From positions 29,664,896 through 29,728,895 of the forward strand of contig OZ010593.1 in the NCBI GenBank assembly GCA_963932145.1: a stretch of 64,000 nucleotides of DNA, written 5' to 3'. This document shows positions 34,771-45,960 of the stretch, piece after piece. The translations under genes and the position numbers were made by a program. How positions within the stretch are numbered: the first letter of the stretch is position 1; each line of letters starts with the position of its first letter. The notes beneath the pieces are model-generated. The model was not told the origin of the DNA, ran no database searches, and worked only from the letters and a program-made list of their open reading frames with translations. Origin of the DNA: Acanthosepion lycidas. Its lineage: Eukaryota; Mollusca; Cephalopoda; Sepiida; Sepiidae.

Positions 34771-35250
34771 GTGTTTTATGGAATAAATGTATGTTTTCAT
34801 GTTACTAAGTGTATGATGACAGAACAACGAATACAATGAAATATTTAAAGCAATAAACAATTGTATTAACATAAAATACAACAAATGAAAAATCATGTCT
34901 CTCATATGAAAAAAAAAAGCGATAAATAAAGTTGTGAAGATGTCTGTGGAGGCATACAGAAGGAGAGGGAGGATTTGTGACTAACTGAGGTGACAATGTT
35001 GGCGAGCTGGTTGGGTGACAGCATTGGCAAGCGGGTCGAGTCTGATATCTCTGGATGACAAGTGTGTGAACTCGAGATGCCATCCAACTGCCAAATGTTC
35101 CTTTAATGGATTTTGTCTTTTTTTAGGCTCAAATCAGCTCCTGGTTTTCATTTTGTTTTTTTAGGCAGGAGGGGGTGCTACTGGGGTGGACATTCTGGAT
35201 TGTATTGCTTTTTTTTCTTTGAGTGCATGAGCAAAACAAAGATATGTGTG
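34771..35250. other. No recognisable gene
   Basis: Reverse frames at 34805-35087 lack known motifs. Mixed composition. Confidence 0.45.
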
Positions 35251-35832
35251 TGTTATGGGACCTTACCCATAATAACATAATGGACTATTCCATACATAAT
35301 AAATACTGCACCTCAAGAAGAAGCAGGGAGTTCAGTCCGAAGTCGGACAACCGGCTGATCGGCTGATCGGTTGAACTCTTTGCCTTCAAGCGGGGAGGAA
35401 CCCAAATGAGGCTACGCCGAAGGGCGGAGTCTTTTTGGGAGGTAAACTGACCCTGAACCCGTTTATATGGGTTCAAAGAGCATTTTTTTGGCCATGCTCA
35501 TGGGCTTGGAGATCCCACGTTAAACCGGCCTTGTGCCACATGATGCTCTCGTTGACTAAATACCGTTCAGTCTGAAGTCTGGAGTGAAGTCTATCAGGAG
35601 TCTGTCAGTCAGTCAGAGCGAGCAAGTCAGTCAGTCGAGTCAGAGGCAGACCGAAACAGAGTCGTGTTCAGACAATTACTACTAAACCTGATTGTTTGTA
35701 CTAACCCTTTCTACTTCTCTGTATATATTCCTGTTTGTAATATATCTGTCTTATTCCATAGCCGTGTTCGAGTTCTTCTTTATTGGTTCTAACTTGGACT
35801 ATCACCGTGGTACAAGGAACTGGACCATAACA
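35251..35832 (+). mobile_element. Solo LTR, 582 bp, TGTTATGG family, with hairpin module
   Basis: Starts TGTTATGGGACCTTACCC and ends GGACCATAACA. It is flanked by gtgtg (35246-35250 and 35833-35837), the expected 5-bp duplication. It contains the hairpin module at about 35385-35540, a run of cagtcagt repeats (35605-35640), and T-rich sequence before the 3' end. The following tgtggagccctgcgcaac could instead be a primer-binding site of a truncated element. Confidence 0.82.
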
Positions 35833-35944
35833 GTGTGGAGCCCTGCGCAACTAACAGATTTTTTTGTTGAGTTTTGGCATTTTGGAGTGTTCACACCTGG
35901 TTAGTGGTGGAAATTAGTGTAGAAGAAGATCTGATTTTGGGAAG

Positions 35945-36263
35945 AATGTAACAGGTGTAAAGCTGACCTATGTCTACATTTTTACTATATTGTTAACCTG
36001 ACCTTTTGATTCTCAGCATAAACTGGACCTATGCCAACTTTTAGTACTCTTGTGCAAACCAAATTTCTACCTATCTATTTATAAATTCATTATGAATTTT
36101 TTCCTATAAGACTTATATTTTATATATTTGAATATCAAATAAATAAATGTTAATTGAATGTATATCTACCTTTCATTGATAGTGTAAACCTAGCCTATAT
36201 CTACCATTTAATTCAAGTGAAAGTTTCACCTGTGCCTACTTTTTGAATGCAGCCAGGTCTATA
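35945..36263. repeat. Degenerate minisatellite, right part
   Basis: Continues the gtaaacctgacctatgtcta theme of 34320-34770 on the other side of the solo LTR. It ends where the Tc1 element begins. Confidence 0.7.
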
Positions 36264-36985
36264 TCTACTGTGGGGAAAATAATTATTTCAACCCCTGCTT
36301 ATTTTCTGAGTTAACCACCTTACAAAAATGGGAATGCTCTATAATTTTTAGGGCAGGTCTGTCTTGAAAGTGAGAAATAGAATATAAAAAAATTCTAGAA
36401 CTTTACATAACATTAATTTTTGAAGATTTATTTCTTTCTTATTGAAAAAATAAGTATTTCACCCCATAGCAAAACATAACTCAGTATTTGGTAAAGAAAC
36501 CTTTGTTGGTAAGCACAGCAGCCACATGTTTCCTGTAGCTGGTTACCAATTTTTTACAGATCCCAGAGGAGATTTTGGCTCACTCCTCTTTATAGATCCT
36601 CTCCAAATCCTTAAAGTTTGTAGGTTGTCGTTGGGCAACTCATTGAGTCATTGTGGAAAACCCATCCATGACCCATCTTCAGTGTCCTGGTTGAGGCAAG
36701 GAGGTTTTCACTCAAGATTTCCCTGCACTTGGCTTCATCCATCTTCCCCTCAACCCAGTGTAGTCATCCTGTCCCCTTAGCAGAGAAACAGCCCCAAAGC
36801 ATAATGTTTCCACCACCCTGCTTAATGGTTGGGATGGTGTTTTGGGGGTCAAAGTCAGCATTTTTTTTCCTCCAAACACAGCAAATTGAGTTGATGCCAA
36901 AAAGCTCAATTTTAGTCTCGTCTGACCACAGCACTTTTTCCCAACTCTCCTCTGAATCATCCGGGTGCTCATTTGCAAACTTTCA
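36264..36985 (-). pseudogene. Tc1-like transposase remnant with one TIR
   Basis: The reverse strand from 36985 reads [20 protein letters not shown], carrying the first catalytic aspartate. Near 36800 follows a [21 protein letters not shown] block, then [14 protein letters not shown], carrying the second aspartate. The sequence then jumps to [14 protein letters not shown], so the segment with the third acidic residue is deleted. It ends NKGFFTKY and a stop near 36488. The TIR (ctgtggggaaaataattatt, 36268 onward) follows TA. The 5' half is cut off at 36985 by an LTR. Confidence 0.85.
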
Positions 36986-37215
36986 ATGTAATGGAATAAT
37001 CTGTCACCCCCATGAGTGACTACACTATAGGTAGTAATTACCTATAAGTTTCTGTAATTCAACAGACTACAGAGTCTAGCTGGAATCTGTTAAATATGAC
37101 TCAGACTTATGCAAGAATAGTAGCACTCACTATTAGATTGACTTGCGACGACCTTGTGCATAACTGTTACATTTATTTGTATTGTACTGGTTTTTTATAA
37201 TGATGTATCAGTCTC
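36986..37215 (+). mobile_element. Partial TGATGTAATGG-family LTR, internally deleted
   Basis: atgtaatggaataatctgtc and following bases match the start of the LTR at 37273. After about 100 bp it jumps to the 3' part (agtagcactcactattagat). The hairpin module is missing. Confidence 0.8.
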
Positions 37216-37272
37216 ATGCTTTAATATTTTAATATTAAATATAAATAGGAATTAAGTCAAATCTGACATTAT

Positions 37273-37668
37273 TGATGTAATGGAATAACCTGTCATCCCC
37301 ATGAGTGACTACACTATAGGTAGTAACTACCTATAAGTATCTCTAAGTCAACGAACTACAAAGACTAGATGGAATCTGTTCCAGCTAGACAGTCAAACTC
37401 TCTGTCTGAAGGGCAGAGTCTCGTTTGGAGAGGTAGACTGACCCTGAACCTGTTTATACGGGTTCAAAAAGGGAATATTTTTGGCTGAGCCTGTTGACTT
37501 ACACAAGAACAGCAAACCTTCCAATAGTAGCACTCACTACTGGATTGACTTGCGATGACCTTGTTCATAACTGTTATCTTTATTATTATTGTATTGGTTT
37601 TTACAATAAACCTTTACTTATTTTATCCACCATGTTTTTCAAGTATATATTCCTATTAGCATGGAATA
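37273..37668 (+). mobile_element. Solo LTR of the TGATGTAATGG family
   Basis: Starts TGATGTAATGGAATAACC and ends CATGGAATATAACA. It contains one shortened hairpin module (37380-37490) and a polyadenylation-type aataaa near 37605. It is the same family as the LTR nested at 17.8 kb. Target duplications are not clear. Confidence 0.85.
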
Positions 37669-37689
37669 TAACATTTACCGTCAGTCTAT

Positions 37690-38160
37690 CCTGTGAGCAT
37701 CAAATTTTTCAAGCATTCTTTCCTCATTATGTTACTTAGAAATTTCAACTTTCTTCTGGTGTTGAGTATAAGTGTCCTTTTTGATTTCATTATTTCTTAA
37801 ACTTTGTCATTGCTCATATTTTCAGTCCATGGTATTCTCAGCATCCTTCTGTAGAACCAAATTTCAGTTGCTTCAAGTCTCTTCTTCAACTGTGAGGAGA
37901 TTGTTCGGCATTCACTGCCCTATAGGAGGACTGACAGTTCAGTATCCTTTTCTTTGTTTCTAACAAAGTTTTCTTGTTTGTTAATACTTTGCTTAGCTTT
38001 CGGAAGGAATCTTTCACTGTTTCAATGTGCCTTCCAATTTCAATGTTGCACTTTCTGTCCTCTTTTCATTTTCCAGATATTTAAATTGTTGTACTTGCTT
38101 GATTTTGCTATTTCCAATTTGTAATTTGTATGTAGGATTGTTTCTTTTGCTGACAGCCAT
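37690..38160 (-). pseudogene. RTE-like LINE C-terminal region
   Basis: The reverse strand reads the same series of blocks as the copies at 46 and 30.7 kb, from QIGNSKIKQVQQFKYLENEK-type residues near 38095 to the region near 37690. Reading frames are broken. Confidence 0.75.
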
Positions 38161-38184
38161 ACATTAAGTCTGAATAATAATACC

Positions 38185-38640
38185 TCCTCTGGGTGGGTCA
38201 TGTGTCCAGAATGCGTTCTGCTTGACTTCCACATATCATCCTGTTTGATGAACTCACAGTGGCAACAGGCTACACTGAGGCTCAAAATGATGCTTTAAGA
38301 ATCAATTGAAGACATCCCTGACACAGACCAACATCAACCCTGATACCTGAGAAACCACTGCTGCAAATCAGCTCTCCTGGCATAGGACCATCTGAGGTGG
38401 GGTGTTTGAAACTTTTGAGTCTAACCATCAACATAAAGAGGATCTGTGATGTGCTGTCAGGAGTGTCTAATGTGCCTAGCCATGTCCACAATTCACACTC
38501 CTCTGTGACTCCTGCTCATGATTCTATATGAGTAGGCTGGGCCTTCACAGCCATCTCTGTCACTGCCACCAGAGCAGACAAAGGGAATAAGCAGAGAGGA
38601 TGATGATCCTGATGCTCAGATGTGAGTGGGTGCTGATGAT
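38185..38640 (+). pseudogene. LINE 3' region with C2H2-like C-terminus, copy 1
   Basis: Homologous to 39125-39565. The conserved distal part encodes CDSCS-stop-FYMSRLGLHSH, a C-x2-C...H-type finger typical of the end of one LINE RT group. Upstream blocks (equivalents of WAGHVSRM and IDPDTWE) are more decayed than in copy 2. Confidence 0.75.
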
Positions 38641-39124
38641 TATGGGTTTATGGTAATATATATGCATGCGTGTATATAAATAAATATGTTGGTGGAGATT
38701 ATCTGATTTTGATGTGGCAGGGCAGACTCAAGCCTTGTATTAACAGACTCAACATGGACTTGCTTACATATTAATGAGATACCAGGGAATAATATTGCAC
38801 CACATGCACAATAACATGGAGGATTTTTTTTCTCTCAAAATATAACAATATACAGGTCAGTTCCTTGTGTATTTCATATTATTGGGATTTGAATTAGGAG
38901 ATTGTAATTGTACTGAATGAAATAAGATGCTACAGGGATTCTGACTATCAGGAGAGGTAGCTAATGCTTCAGGATACAGAGTAGTACTTATAGATTTTAA
39001 AACAGTTTTTAAAAGAACTCTTCCAGTAAAAGTAAAGCTCTGAAGAATCCTTCACAACTGGGAGGACCACATCACCAACAATAAGGTTCTCTCTCAGACA
39101 TCTCTCCCTAGCAATACCATCCTT

Positions 39125-39565
39125 CAACATCACCTTTGCAGGGCAGTTCATGTGTCTAGAAAGTGTCCCACTTGACTCCAATGTATCGTCCTGTTTGGAG
39201 AACTCACCAGAGGCTTCACTGAGGCCCAAAATAATGCTTCAAGAATCAGTTGAAAAGGTTCTTGACACAGGCCAATATTGACCCTGAGATTTGGGAAGTC
39301 ATTGCTTGTGGAGGACCATCCAAGGGGGATACCAAGACTTTTGAGTCCATCTGTCAATATGAAGAGGATCTGCAACATGCTGTCAAGAAGGCCCAACTCA
39401 CCCATCTGTGCCCACCACCTACATTCATCTGTGACTCCTGCTCATGATTCTATATGAGTAGGCTGGGCCTTCACAGCCATCTCTGTCACTGCCACCAGAG
39501 CGGAGAAAGGGAATAAGCAGAGAGGATGATGATCCTGATGTTTAGATGTGAGTGGGTGCCAATGA
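39125..39565 (+). pseudogene. LINE 3' region with C2H2-like C-terminus, copy 2
   Basis: An open stretch reads KRFLTQANIDPEIWEVIACG, then CQYEEDLQHAVKKAQLTHLC and PPPTFICDSCS, where a TGA follows. The same TGA is found in copy 1. The terminal 110 bp are much better conserved between copies than the upstream part. Confidence 0.82.
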
Positions 39566-40254
39566 TAAAGTCTGAATAATTCATGAAATAATGATATTTC
39601 AATGCTCAAATTCATACAATCTAGCCTTAAACTTAAATCTAACCCTAATTCTAGGAAGGCTAAAACATACCCTGATTGAAACATTGTAGTAAAAACAGTT
39701 ACAAAATTGGTACTTTCAAACTCTTTTCTTCACTTTTCTCTTGCAATTACAGCATATGAAAATATATGTATGTGTACACTCTATGAAATATTAAAATATT
39801 TATATACATAGAAAATGCTTTGCATTGAAGCTTTCATATTTATATATTATATACAAAAATATTTCGAAATGACAACTTGGATTACAAATTTTAGCAATTG
39901 AGTTTTACATGCAAAAGAAAAAAGTAAATTGTATAACTGACTTTTGAAAGAAAATGCACTTCATCACCAAAACAACAGAGTTGCTCAATTTACAAAATTA
40001 CAGCTGTAACATGATAATATAAGTAATATTTATGTAGAAAAGATAAAATGAAGGTAATCTTACATAAATTGCAATGGAAAAATGAACGCTATATATATAA
40101 GCAATAAGCAGGTCCTGCACTAAAATTAGAATGCTGAATATCAAAATAACCATGAAACTTTTTACAGAAGAATAAAACTCTAACTAGAAGAAAAAAGCAT
40201 TACCTTTTGAATAGTGAAGCTGACATCATTTCTCAACCATAATAATAATCCTTA
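39566..40254. other. No recognisable gene
   Basis: AT-rich sequence without family motifs. Confidence 0.5.
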
Positions 40255-40760
40255 TAAGGAAACATTTGGGATTCATTAACTGAACAGTCAGGGCTGCTTT
40301 CTGTTGAAAATTATAACAATTTTTCAGGAAAATAGTTCTCAAGTCCAGTAACTATTGTTACATTTTCCTGTATTTAAGAGGGTTTCCTTCCTAAACTTTT
40401 GTTTGAAGTAGTGTAGAACATTAACATCATATCCATTTTAGTTGTTACTGCTGTTGAAAGTCCTGAAGTGATCTGTTTTTTGTTTTTGTTACACTTCTTT
40501 GTTTGTGATTCTGTAGTGCCAGTCAACTAGGTTTGAAGTAGGGTGATCTTCCATAGGCTTCATTTTGTTTGAAGACATTTTTAAACATTGATAAAAAAAA
40601 CTGGTTGTATATAACTGATGGGTTAAATATTTCTAAATGGGTTGGGTACTGTACAAGACATTCATATGAGAGTCTCAATCTGACAAGGTTATTTAAGAAC
40701 AGGACTCAAGTTCTTAGGTTAATGTTTTGGTTTTGTAGCAACTTGCAGTGTAGTGCAAGA
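40255..40760 (+). repeat. Unclassified ~500-bp dispersed repeat, copy 1
   Basis: Matches 56921-57450 in the same orientation through blocks such as ttttcaggaaaata, gtttgaagtagtgt, tttgtttgtgattctgtag and gacaaggttatttaagaaca. A part also matches 61240-61425 in inverted orientation. Confidence 0.8.
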
Positions 40761-40917
40761 TGAAAATATTGTTAGTGAAGGAGAAAAAAATGAATAAAGA
40801 AAAGAGATTTGCGGTTAAGTAACAAACATCACATTCATATAAATAAAGAGAAATTACCTTAAGAAATATTAAATTTGAAGAAAGATTAAAATTTCACTTT
40901 AAATAAAGGAAAGAGTA

Positions 40918-40990
40918 ATGATCTGAATGTAATATCAATCCTCCTATATGGCAGTAAATGCTGGACGATTTTCCTCATTGATAAAACAAA
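40918..40990 (+). pseudogene. Short RTE-like LINE fragment
   Basis: A frame reads NVISILLYGSKCWTIFL, the conserved VISVLLYGxxCW block. Confidence 0.75.
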
Positions 40991-41028
40991 AACTCTAAGC
41001 AAACTTTGTCTCAATATACAGTGTTTTG

Positions 41029-41250
41029 CATAACTATTCACCCTGCTGCTTGAACTTTTCCAAATTTTCTAGTGTTACCAACTAGAATTCAAATTGACTT
41101 AAATGATCTTTTTGCCATTTGATCAAAATGCAAAATAACTTGAAGAGGCCAAATGTTATTGTGACACAAACGATAATTTGGACAACAAAGCAGTTATTTC
41201 ACAAGTATTTAACCCCTGCTAGGTCAATATTTTGAAGAACCATTGTAATA
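41029..41250 (+). mobile_element. Tc1-like transposon left end
   Basis: acagtgttttgcataactat followed by tcaccctgctgcttgaactt has the form of fish and invertebrate Tc1 TIRs and subterminal sequence. It is truncated before any transposase. Confidence 0.75.
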
Positions 41251-41274
41251 TAATGATAACTCTAAGTAGAAGTA

Positions 41275-41440
41275 TATGGAAATGGCTAATATTACTGCTA
41301 GCATTTATGGCTGGTTTTCCTTCAATGATGTAAGTCTGTATCTCCAAGTTCTCCACTGCTTTAACCAGCTATTGAACTCACAACTCATTGGGTCCTGTCA
41401 CTGGATCTAACCAACACCTTAATCCACAGTGCCATGTGTC
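41275..41440 (-). mobile_element. tRNA-derived SINE, reverse strand
   Basis: On the reverse strand a tRNA-like head (ggcactgtggattaaggtgt, then gagttcaatagctgg as decayed B box) is followed by a body. The body (gacttacatcattgaaggaa) matches 56857-56922. Confidence 0.55.
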
Positions 41441-41889
41441 CTTAAGGAAATCTGTGTATGAATTTCTGGGACTTATAAACTTAATGTCTTCAGCAACCAT
41501 TTTTACTAGTGCTCATATTGCAATTTTTTCTGTTATCATTGCAAGTTTTTTACCAGAGCTCATATTGCAATTTTCATTGTTATTATTGCTTTTTTCTGGC
41601 ACTCCTTATTACTGGTTCCCATATTGTATTCATTTCTATGCTTGGTCAGCTCAGGAGATTTTTGTGGCCTAGCATATGTGCTGATTCCTTAAGTTTATGA
41701 ATTTTCCAATGATGTTCTTTGTCTATGATTTCAACCTGATCCCACAGAGGGTAATGATCTCCCTTCTCTTTCCATATGTGGTCAGCCACGCCTGATTTTT
41801 CCACTTCCCCTTATGTTACAGCTTTTTGGTGTTACAAAGAACATCATTGGAAAATTCAAGAGAAACAGAGTGAAGCACTGAATAACCTA

Positions 41890-42030
41890 TCTAACAAGCC
41901 TGTTTAAGTAGATCAGCAACTGAGAAGGATAATAAAGAGATGACACACATTACTTAAAACTACAAAGGATAAGACGTTGTGGAAAGCCATGATCAGCCAC
42001 ATAATTAAGGGATAATGTAACATGAATTTT
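41890..42030 (+). pseudogene. RTE-like LINE 3' end
   Basis: LLKTTKDKTLWKAMISHIIKG near 41943-42005 is the terminal coding block of this LINE family. Confidence 0.75.
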
Positions 42031-43170
42031 AAAAGGATTAAAATTTCAATGTAAGTAAAATTATGAAACAATATTAAACACACAGTGCATTTAATAGTAT
42101 ATAAGACACATATGAATCTATTGTTGCAAATCATATGCAAAGGTGAGACTTTTTTTGCAAGCTAAAAATATCCTTGGACACTATAGAATAAAATCATTAT
42201 TCTGAACATTCCTAGGGGAAATTGGGTGGGGAGTGTCATGTTTTTCATGTTCTGGCATCCACTGGGCCATCAAATATAGTCATTTGAATAGCAGATGAAG
42301 AAAAATAACACTGAGAGAAAGCAAAAGAAAAAAATAAGGGTAAAAAACTAGCTAATGTGAAATATAAAAAGAATCCAAATCAGGGAATATTTGTTTGTTG
42401 CCTTATTTGAGAGAATTTGCCTGATAATCTAAAATGTGATGAAAAATTAAGTAAAATGTGGCATTCAAATATATTTGAAAAGCAGTCAAATCGCAAATAA
42501 AAAAAAAATGTCAAAAAAAGTTTTGTCAAAAGCAAAAATTATTTAAGTAAACAATAGAGAGAAATGAAAACAGAAAAACTCGTTAAGTCTGAGAGAAAAT
42601 GTGTAATGATAAAAATGAAAATAAATTATTAGAAAAAAAAGGAACTAAAAAATATTAAAAAAATGCTAAAAAATAAAAGAAATAAAACAATGAACAAATA
42701 AATAAGCTTTAAAAAAAAGACAAAAAGCAAGAAAAATCAGAATGGCTGTAAGATAACAATTGTTGTGTTGTTCCTCCTCAGGGTGTGCAAATCAATTTGC
42801 AGCTTATTGCATGAGCAAATTAATATTGTTTCTTCTGTAAACCCATCAGTTTGCAATTTTTCACTTCACAGAATAAACATCAAATTAAAGTTTTGCTTGG
42901 AGAGACTTTTTACTCACTGCAACTACCAAGATAGCCATAAGGTTAACAAGTTTTTGAGTAGATATAAAATATTTCTAGTTATTTATAGTCAAAAATAGGA
43001 CTTCATAAAAAAGCAACAGTAATAAACAAACAAAGGAATGTATAATGTTTATATTGTTTTAGGTAAATATGTAATGACTTTTTTAATGTTATCACCTAAG
43101 TGACATGAGTATATTTAATTTTCGTGTAAAAAATAGATAAATGGCATATACAGGTAGATACAACATATTT
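42031..43170. other. No recognisable gene
   Basis: Strongly A-rich (42300-42720), with no motif in either strand. Confidence 0.5.
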
Positions 43171-43179
43171 TATACATAG

Positions 43180-43180
<1 letters not shown>

Positions 43181-43234
<54 letters not shown>

Positions 43235-43241
43235 GATATCT

Positions 43242-43282
<41 letters not shown>
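43181..43282. repeat. (TA)n microsatellite with interruptions
   Basis: Two TA tracts are separated by tagatatcttg. Open frames are repeat artefacts. Confidence 0.95.
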
Positions 43283-43286
<4 letters not shown>

Positions 43287-43534
43287 TATACAGTGAACTC
43301 TCCCATTGTATTCGCTGTATGAGGGTCAGGCACCTCAGTTCCTAGGAACTGACAGCCAGACATCAGCATATATGATTTGAGTTTAGTGGTGAAGACTTTG
43401 TGCAGAACCAACCACACTTTTTGAAGGGCCAAATGCAGAGACCTGGTGCACTATGTGCCACATGGTACCCAAATAAACCTCTGCAGGTTTTGAATTCAGA
43501 GTTGTCCTTCTCCTATACGAGTTGCCATCCAAGG

Positions 43535-43679
<145 letters not shown>

Positions 43680-44029
43680 AAAACTTGACATTTTAATGAT
43701 CAAGTTTTCCAAATTACAAATAATCCTTCTCAGACAAGGAGGGAAAATGCTTTAAAAGAAACACATGCCACACCTCTTTGCCTATGTCATAAAACACACT
43801 AGTTCTATGAAACTCACTAATTGTCTCTACTTACCCTGATGATGACTTAAGAAATTTGAAAGCTTGGATCATATTTTTATTGTACTTTTTTTAAATGATC
43901 TTTGGAGAATTTTTGACAGAATTTCCTCCTTATCTGAGAAGTATTATTCTTAATGGGGAAAAGTCAACCATTAAAATTAATTGACACAATCTGTGTATTG
44001 TCTACAGTGGAATATTTAGACAGCAAAAA

Positions 44030-44365
44030 TTCATTTAAACATGTTTTGTTAAAATCATCCAGCAGGAAGGTCTGTCTATTTAATTTTGTATTTTCTTTTT
44101 CAATTTTGATTGTACATCAAGATCAAAATTTTGAATAAATTATCTGAAGTTTATGTTTTTTCTGCTTTTGTTGAACTACTCAGTCATTTTCAAGAACTGA
44201 GTGTTGTCAGTGTGGTAGACAATATTTTACAGTAGAAAACATGAACTTCAGACAGGTTATTCACAATTTTGATTCCAAGTCTTATTTGAAAATTGGAAAA
44301 ATTCAGTCAAAGATTAAACAGACATATCTTGTTGGTTGAATTTAACAAAACTTCTTTGGATATAT
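44030..44365. mobile_element. Foldback element: ~130-bp imperfect inverted repeat
   Basis: The left arm (44035-44165) contains gttttgttaaaatcatcc, ggtctgtctatttaat, ttgaataaattatctgaagt. The right arm (44205-44360), reverse-complemented, gives gttttgttaaattcaacc, tatgtctgtttaat and gtgaataacctgtctgaagt. The spacer is about 40 nt. A lone arm is at 60820-60945. No transposase is present. Confidence 0.82.
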
Positions 44366-44689
44366 ATTCATGTCCATGTGTTGGTATAATGCATGAATAT
44401 ATAAAATATCGAAAATAAAATAAGGAAGTTCTAAATCTTAGTACACAACAAGTGCAACCAAACTGAACCTTGTCGACTTCTTCTCTTGCTATCAATTTCT
44501 GCATCATATCTTTAGAAAGATAAATCTATATTTCCTTTCCTTCCACACCATTTTCAGACCATGAATATCACAAAGTGACAAAAGCCATTAAACATAAATA
44601 TTAATGTTGCTGCAATTGGCAGAGACCACAGAATGACAGAAAGCTGAAGACACAGTGATTTTCAAATGGCTTAAGACATTTGGCTCCAG

Positions 44690-44890
44690 GAGGAAGAATT
44701 TTAGTCATGTGTATAAATCATTCAAATGTGCAAATTGCATAACAGTTATCAGTGCAGAAATGAAATTTGTGAGCTGGGTTCAAACTCCTCTTGATTCTTT
44801 TCTGTTTACTTTGTGCTAATGCCTTTGAAAAAGGCATGAATCCATCTTCCTTTTACTGTGGATTAAATAGCAGGCCAGACTGGGCTCTCT
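44690..44890 (+). repeat. Possible tRNA-derived SINE fragment
   Basis: A B-box-like gggttcaaactcc is at 44778. The body (catgaatccatctt ... ggattaaatagcagg) matches 20210-20260. Confidence 0.45.
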
Positions 44891-45302
44891 TGCCTTGCAT
44901 GGCAGCCAGATTAAGAGAAAGAAAACAGTGAATAAAAACCAGTTTGAAGAGGTTATCTTGCTCTAGACATCACAATTACAGTACACGTGTCATCCCTATG
45001 TATAATGGGTTATGGGATGGTAGGTCATTATACATAATAGTGTAAAAGATTATTAAATGACAATTCAAAATGGAGGAAGATCTGCAGAAATAAATTTCTC
45101 TTTCTCTTTCTTTTATGAGCTATATTGTACTTTATATAAGTATGTGTTTATTATTACTGTAAACATTATTTTTGTTCATAATTGTCTTTGAATAGAAACC
45201 CTATTTTTTTTACTTATTTTAAACAGTGTGAATTGTATTTACTTGTCTGCACATTCTACAGACTTAATAAAGAAAAATGTAAAATAATGTCAGATTAAAA
45301 AT

Positions 45303-45520
45303 TGTTATGGCAATTTACCCATGCATGCATGGACTCTCCCAGCTATAAATAGGAACAGGTACTGCCTTTTGCATAGTGTAGTTTCCAGCAGTCAGCTCTG
45401 ACAGTCAGACTGACATTCTTACTGTAATACTCTCATTTGTATTACTGCTTTCTGTTAATATATTTGTTTAACTCAATTCCTCTCTTGTGCCTTTTTTCAG
45501 GCCCTAACACGACCATAACT
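45303..45520 (+). mobile_element. Short solo LTR, 218 bp, with perfect 5-bp TSD
   Basis: TSD aaaat lies at 45298-45302 and 45521-45525. It starts TGTTATGGCAATTTACCC and ends CCATAACT; the terminal CA has decayed. It includes a TATA box (tataaatag, 45344). Confidence 0.88.
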
Positions 45521-45679
45521 AAAATAAAATGCACCAATTCCTTAGAAATTACTTTGTTTATGTTTCGGATTTGAAAATAAACAAGTCAGCAGATTTAGAC
45601 TTTTGAACGTATATGAGCTTTCAGGAAGATCTAAACGAGATGTGCATTCTTCAAAAGGGTAATTGAATCTTGCTGTGAT

Positions 45680-45750
45680 GGTCTTTGTGACCAAGTGGTC
45701 TAAGGCAGAAATGAGGAGATAGGTTTAAATCCTGCCAGAAAATATGTGTT
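45680..45750 (+). repeat. tRNA-like SINE head
   Basis: tgaccaagtggtctaaggc (45692) resembles an A box, and ggtttaaatcctgcc (45723) a B box. It is followed by unrelated LINE sequence and is not a functional tRNA gene. Confidence 0.5.
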
Positions 45751-45764
45751 TTGGCCGTGAGCCA

Positions 45765-45960
45765 CTGTGAAGGAGCTTCTAGATCACTCAGTGACATTTT
45801 CAGACCATTTCTTCCTCTGTCTCTCTCTTATATTACTTAAGGTGGTAACTTTTAGGATGGCAGTGGAAAGAATGTTGGCTCTTATGACATGCCCATACCA
45901 TTTCAACTTTCTCTTCTTGATGGTGGGTCTTGCAAATAAAATAAAAATAATTAAGAAAAA
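45765..45960 (-). pseudogene. LINE RT C-terminal fragment
   Basis: A reverse frame of 60 residues reads KKRKLKWYGHVIRANILSTA and RERQRKKWSENVTE. This is the R-x-L-W/K-W-x-GH...KKW-x-DN motif at the end of many LINE reverse transcriptases. Confidence 0.85.
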
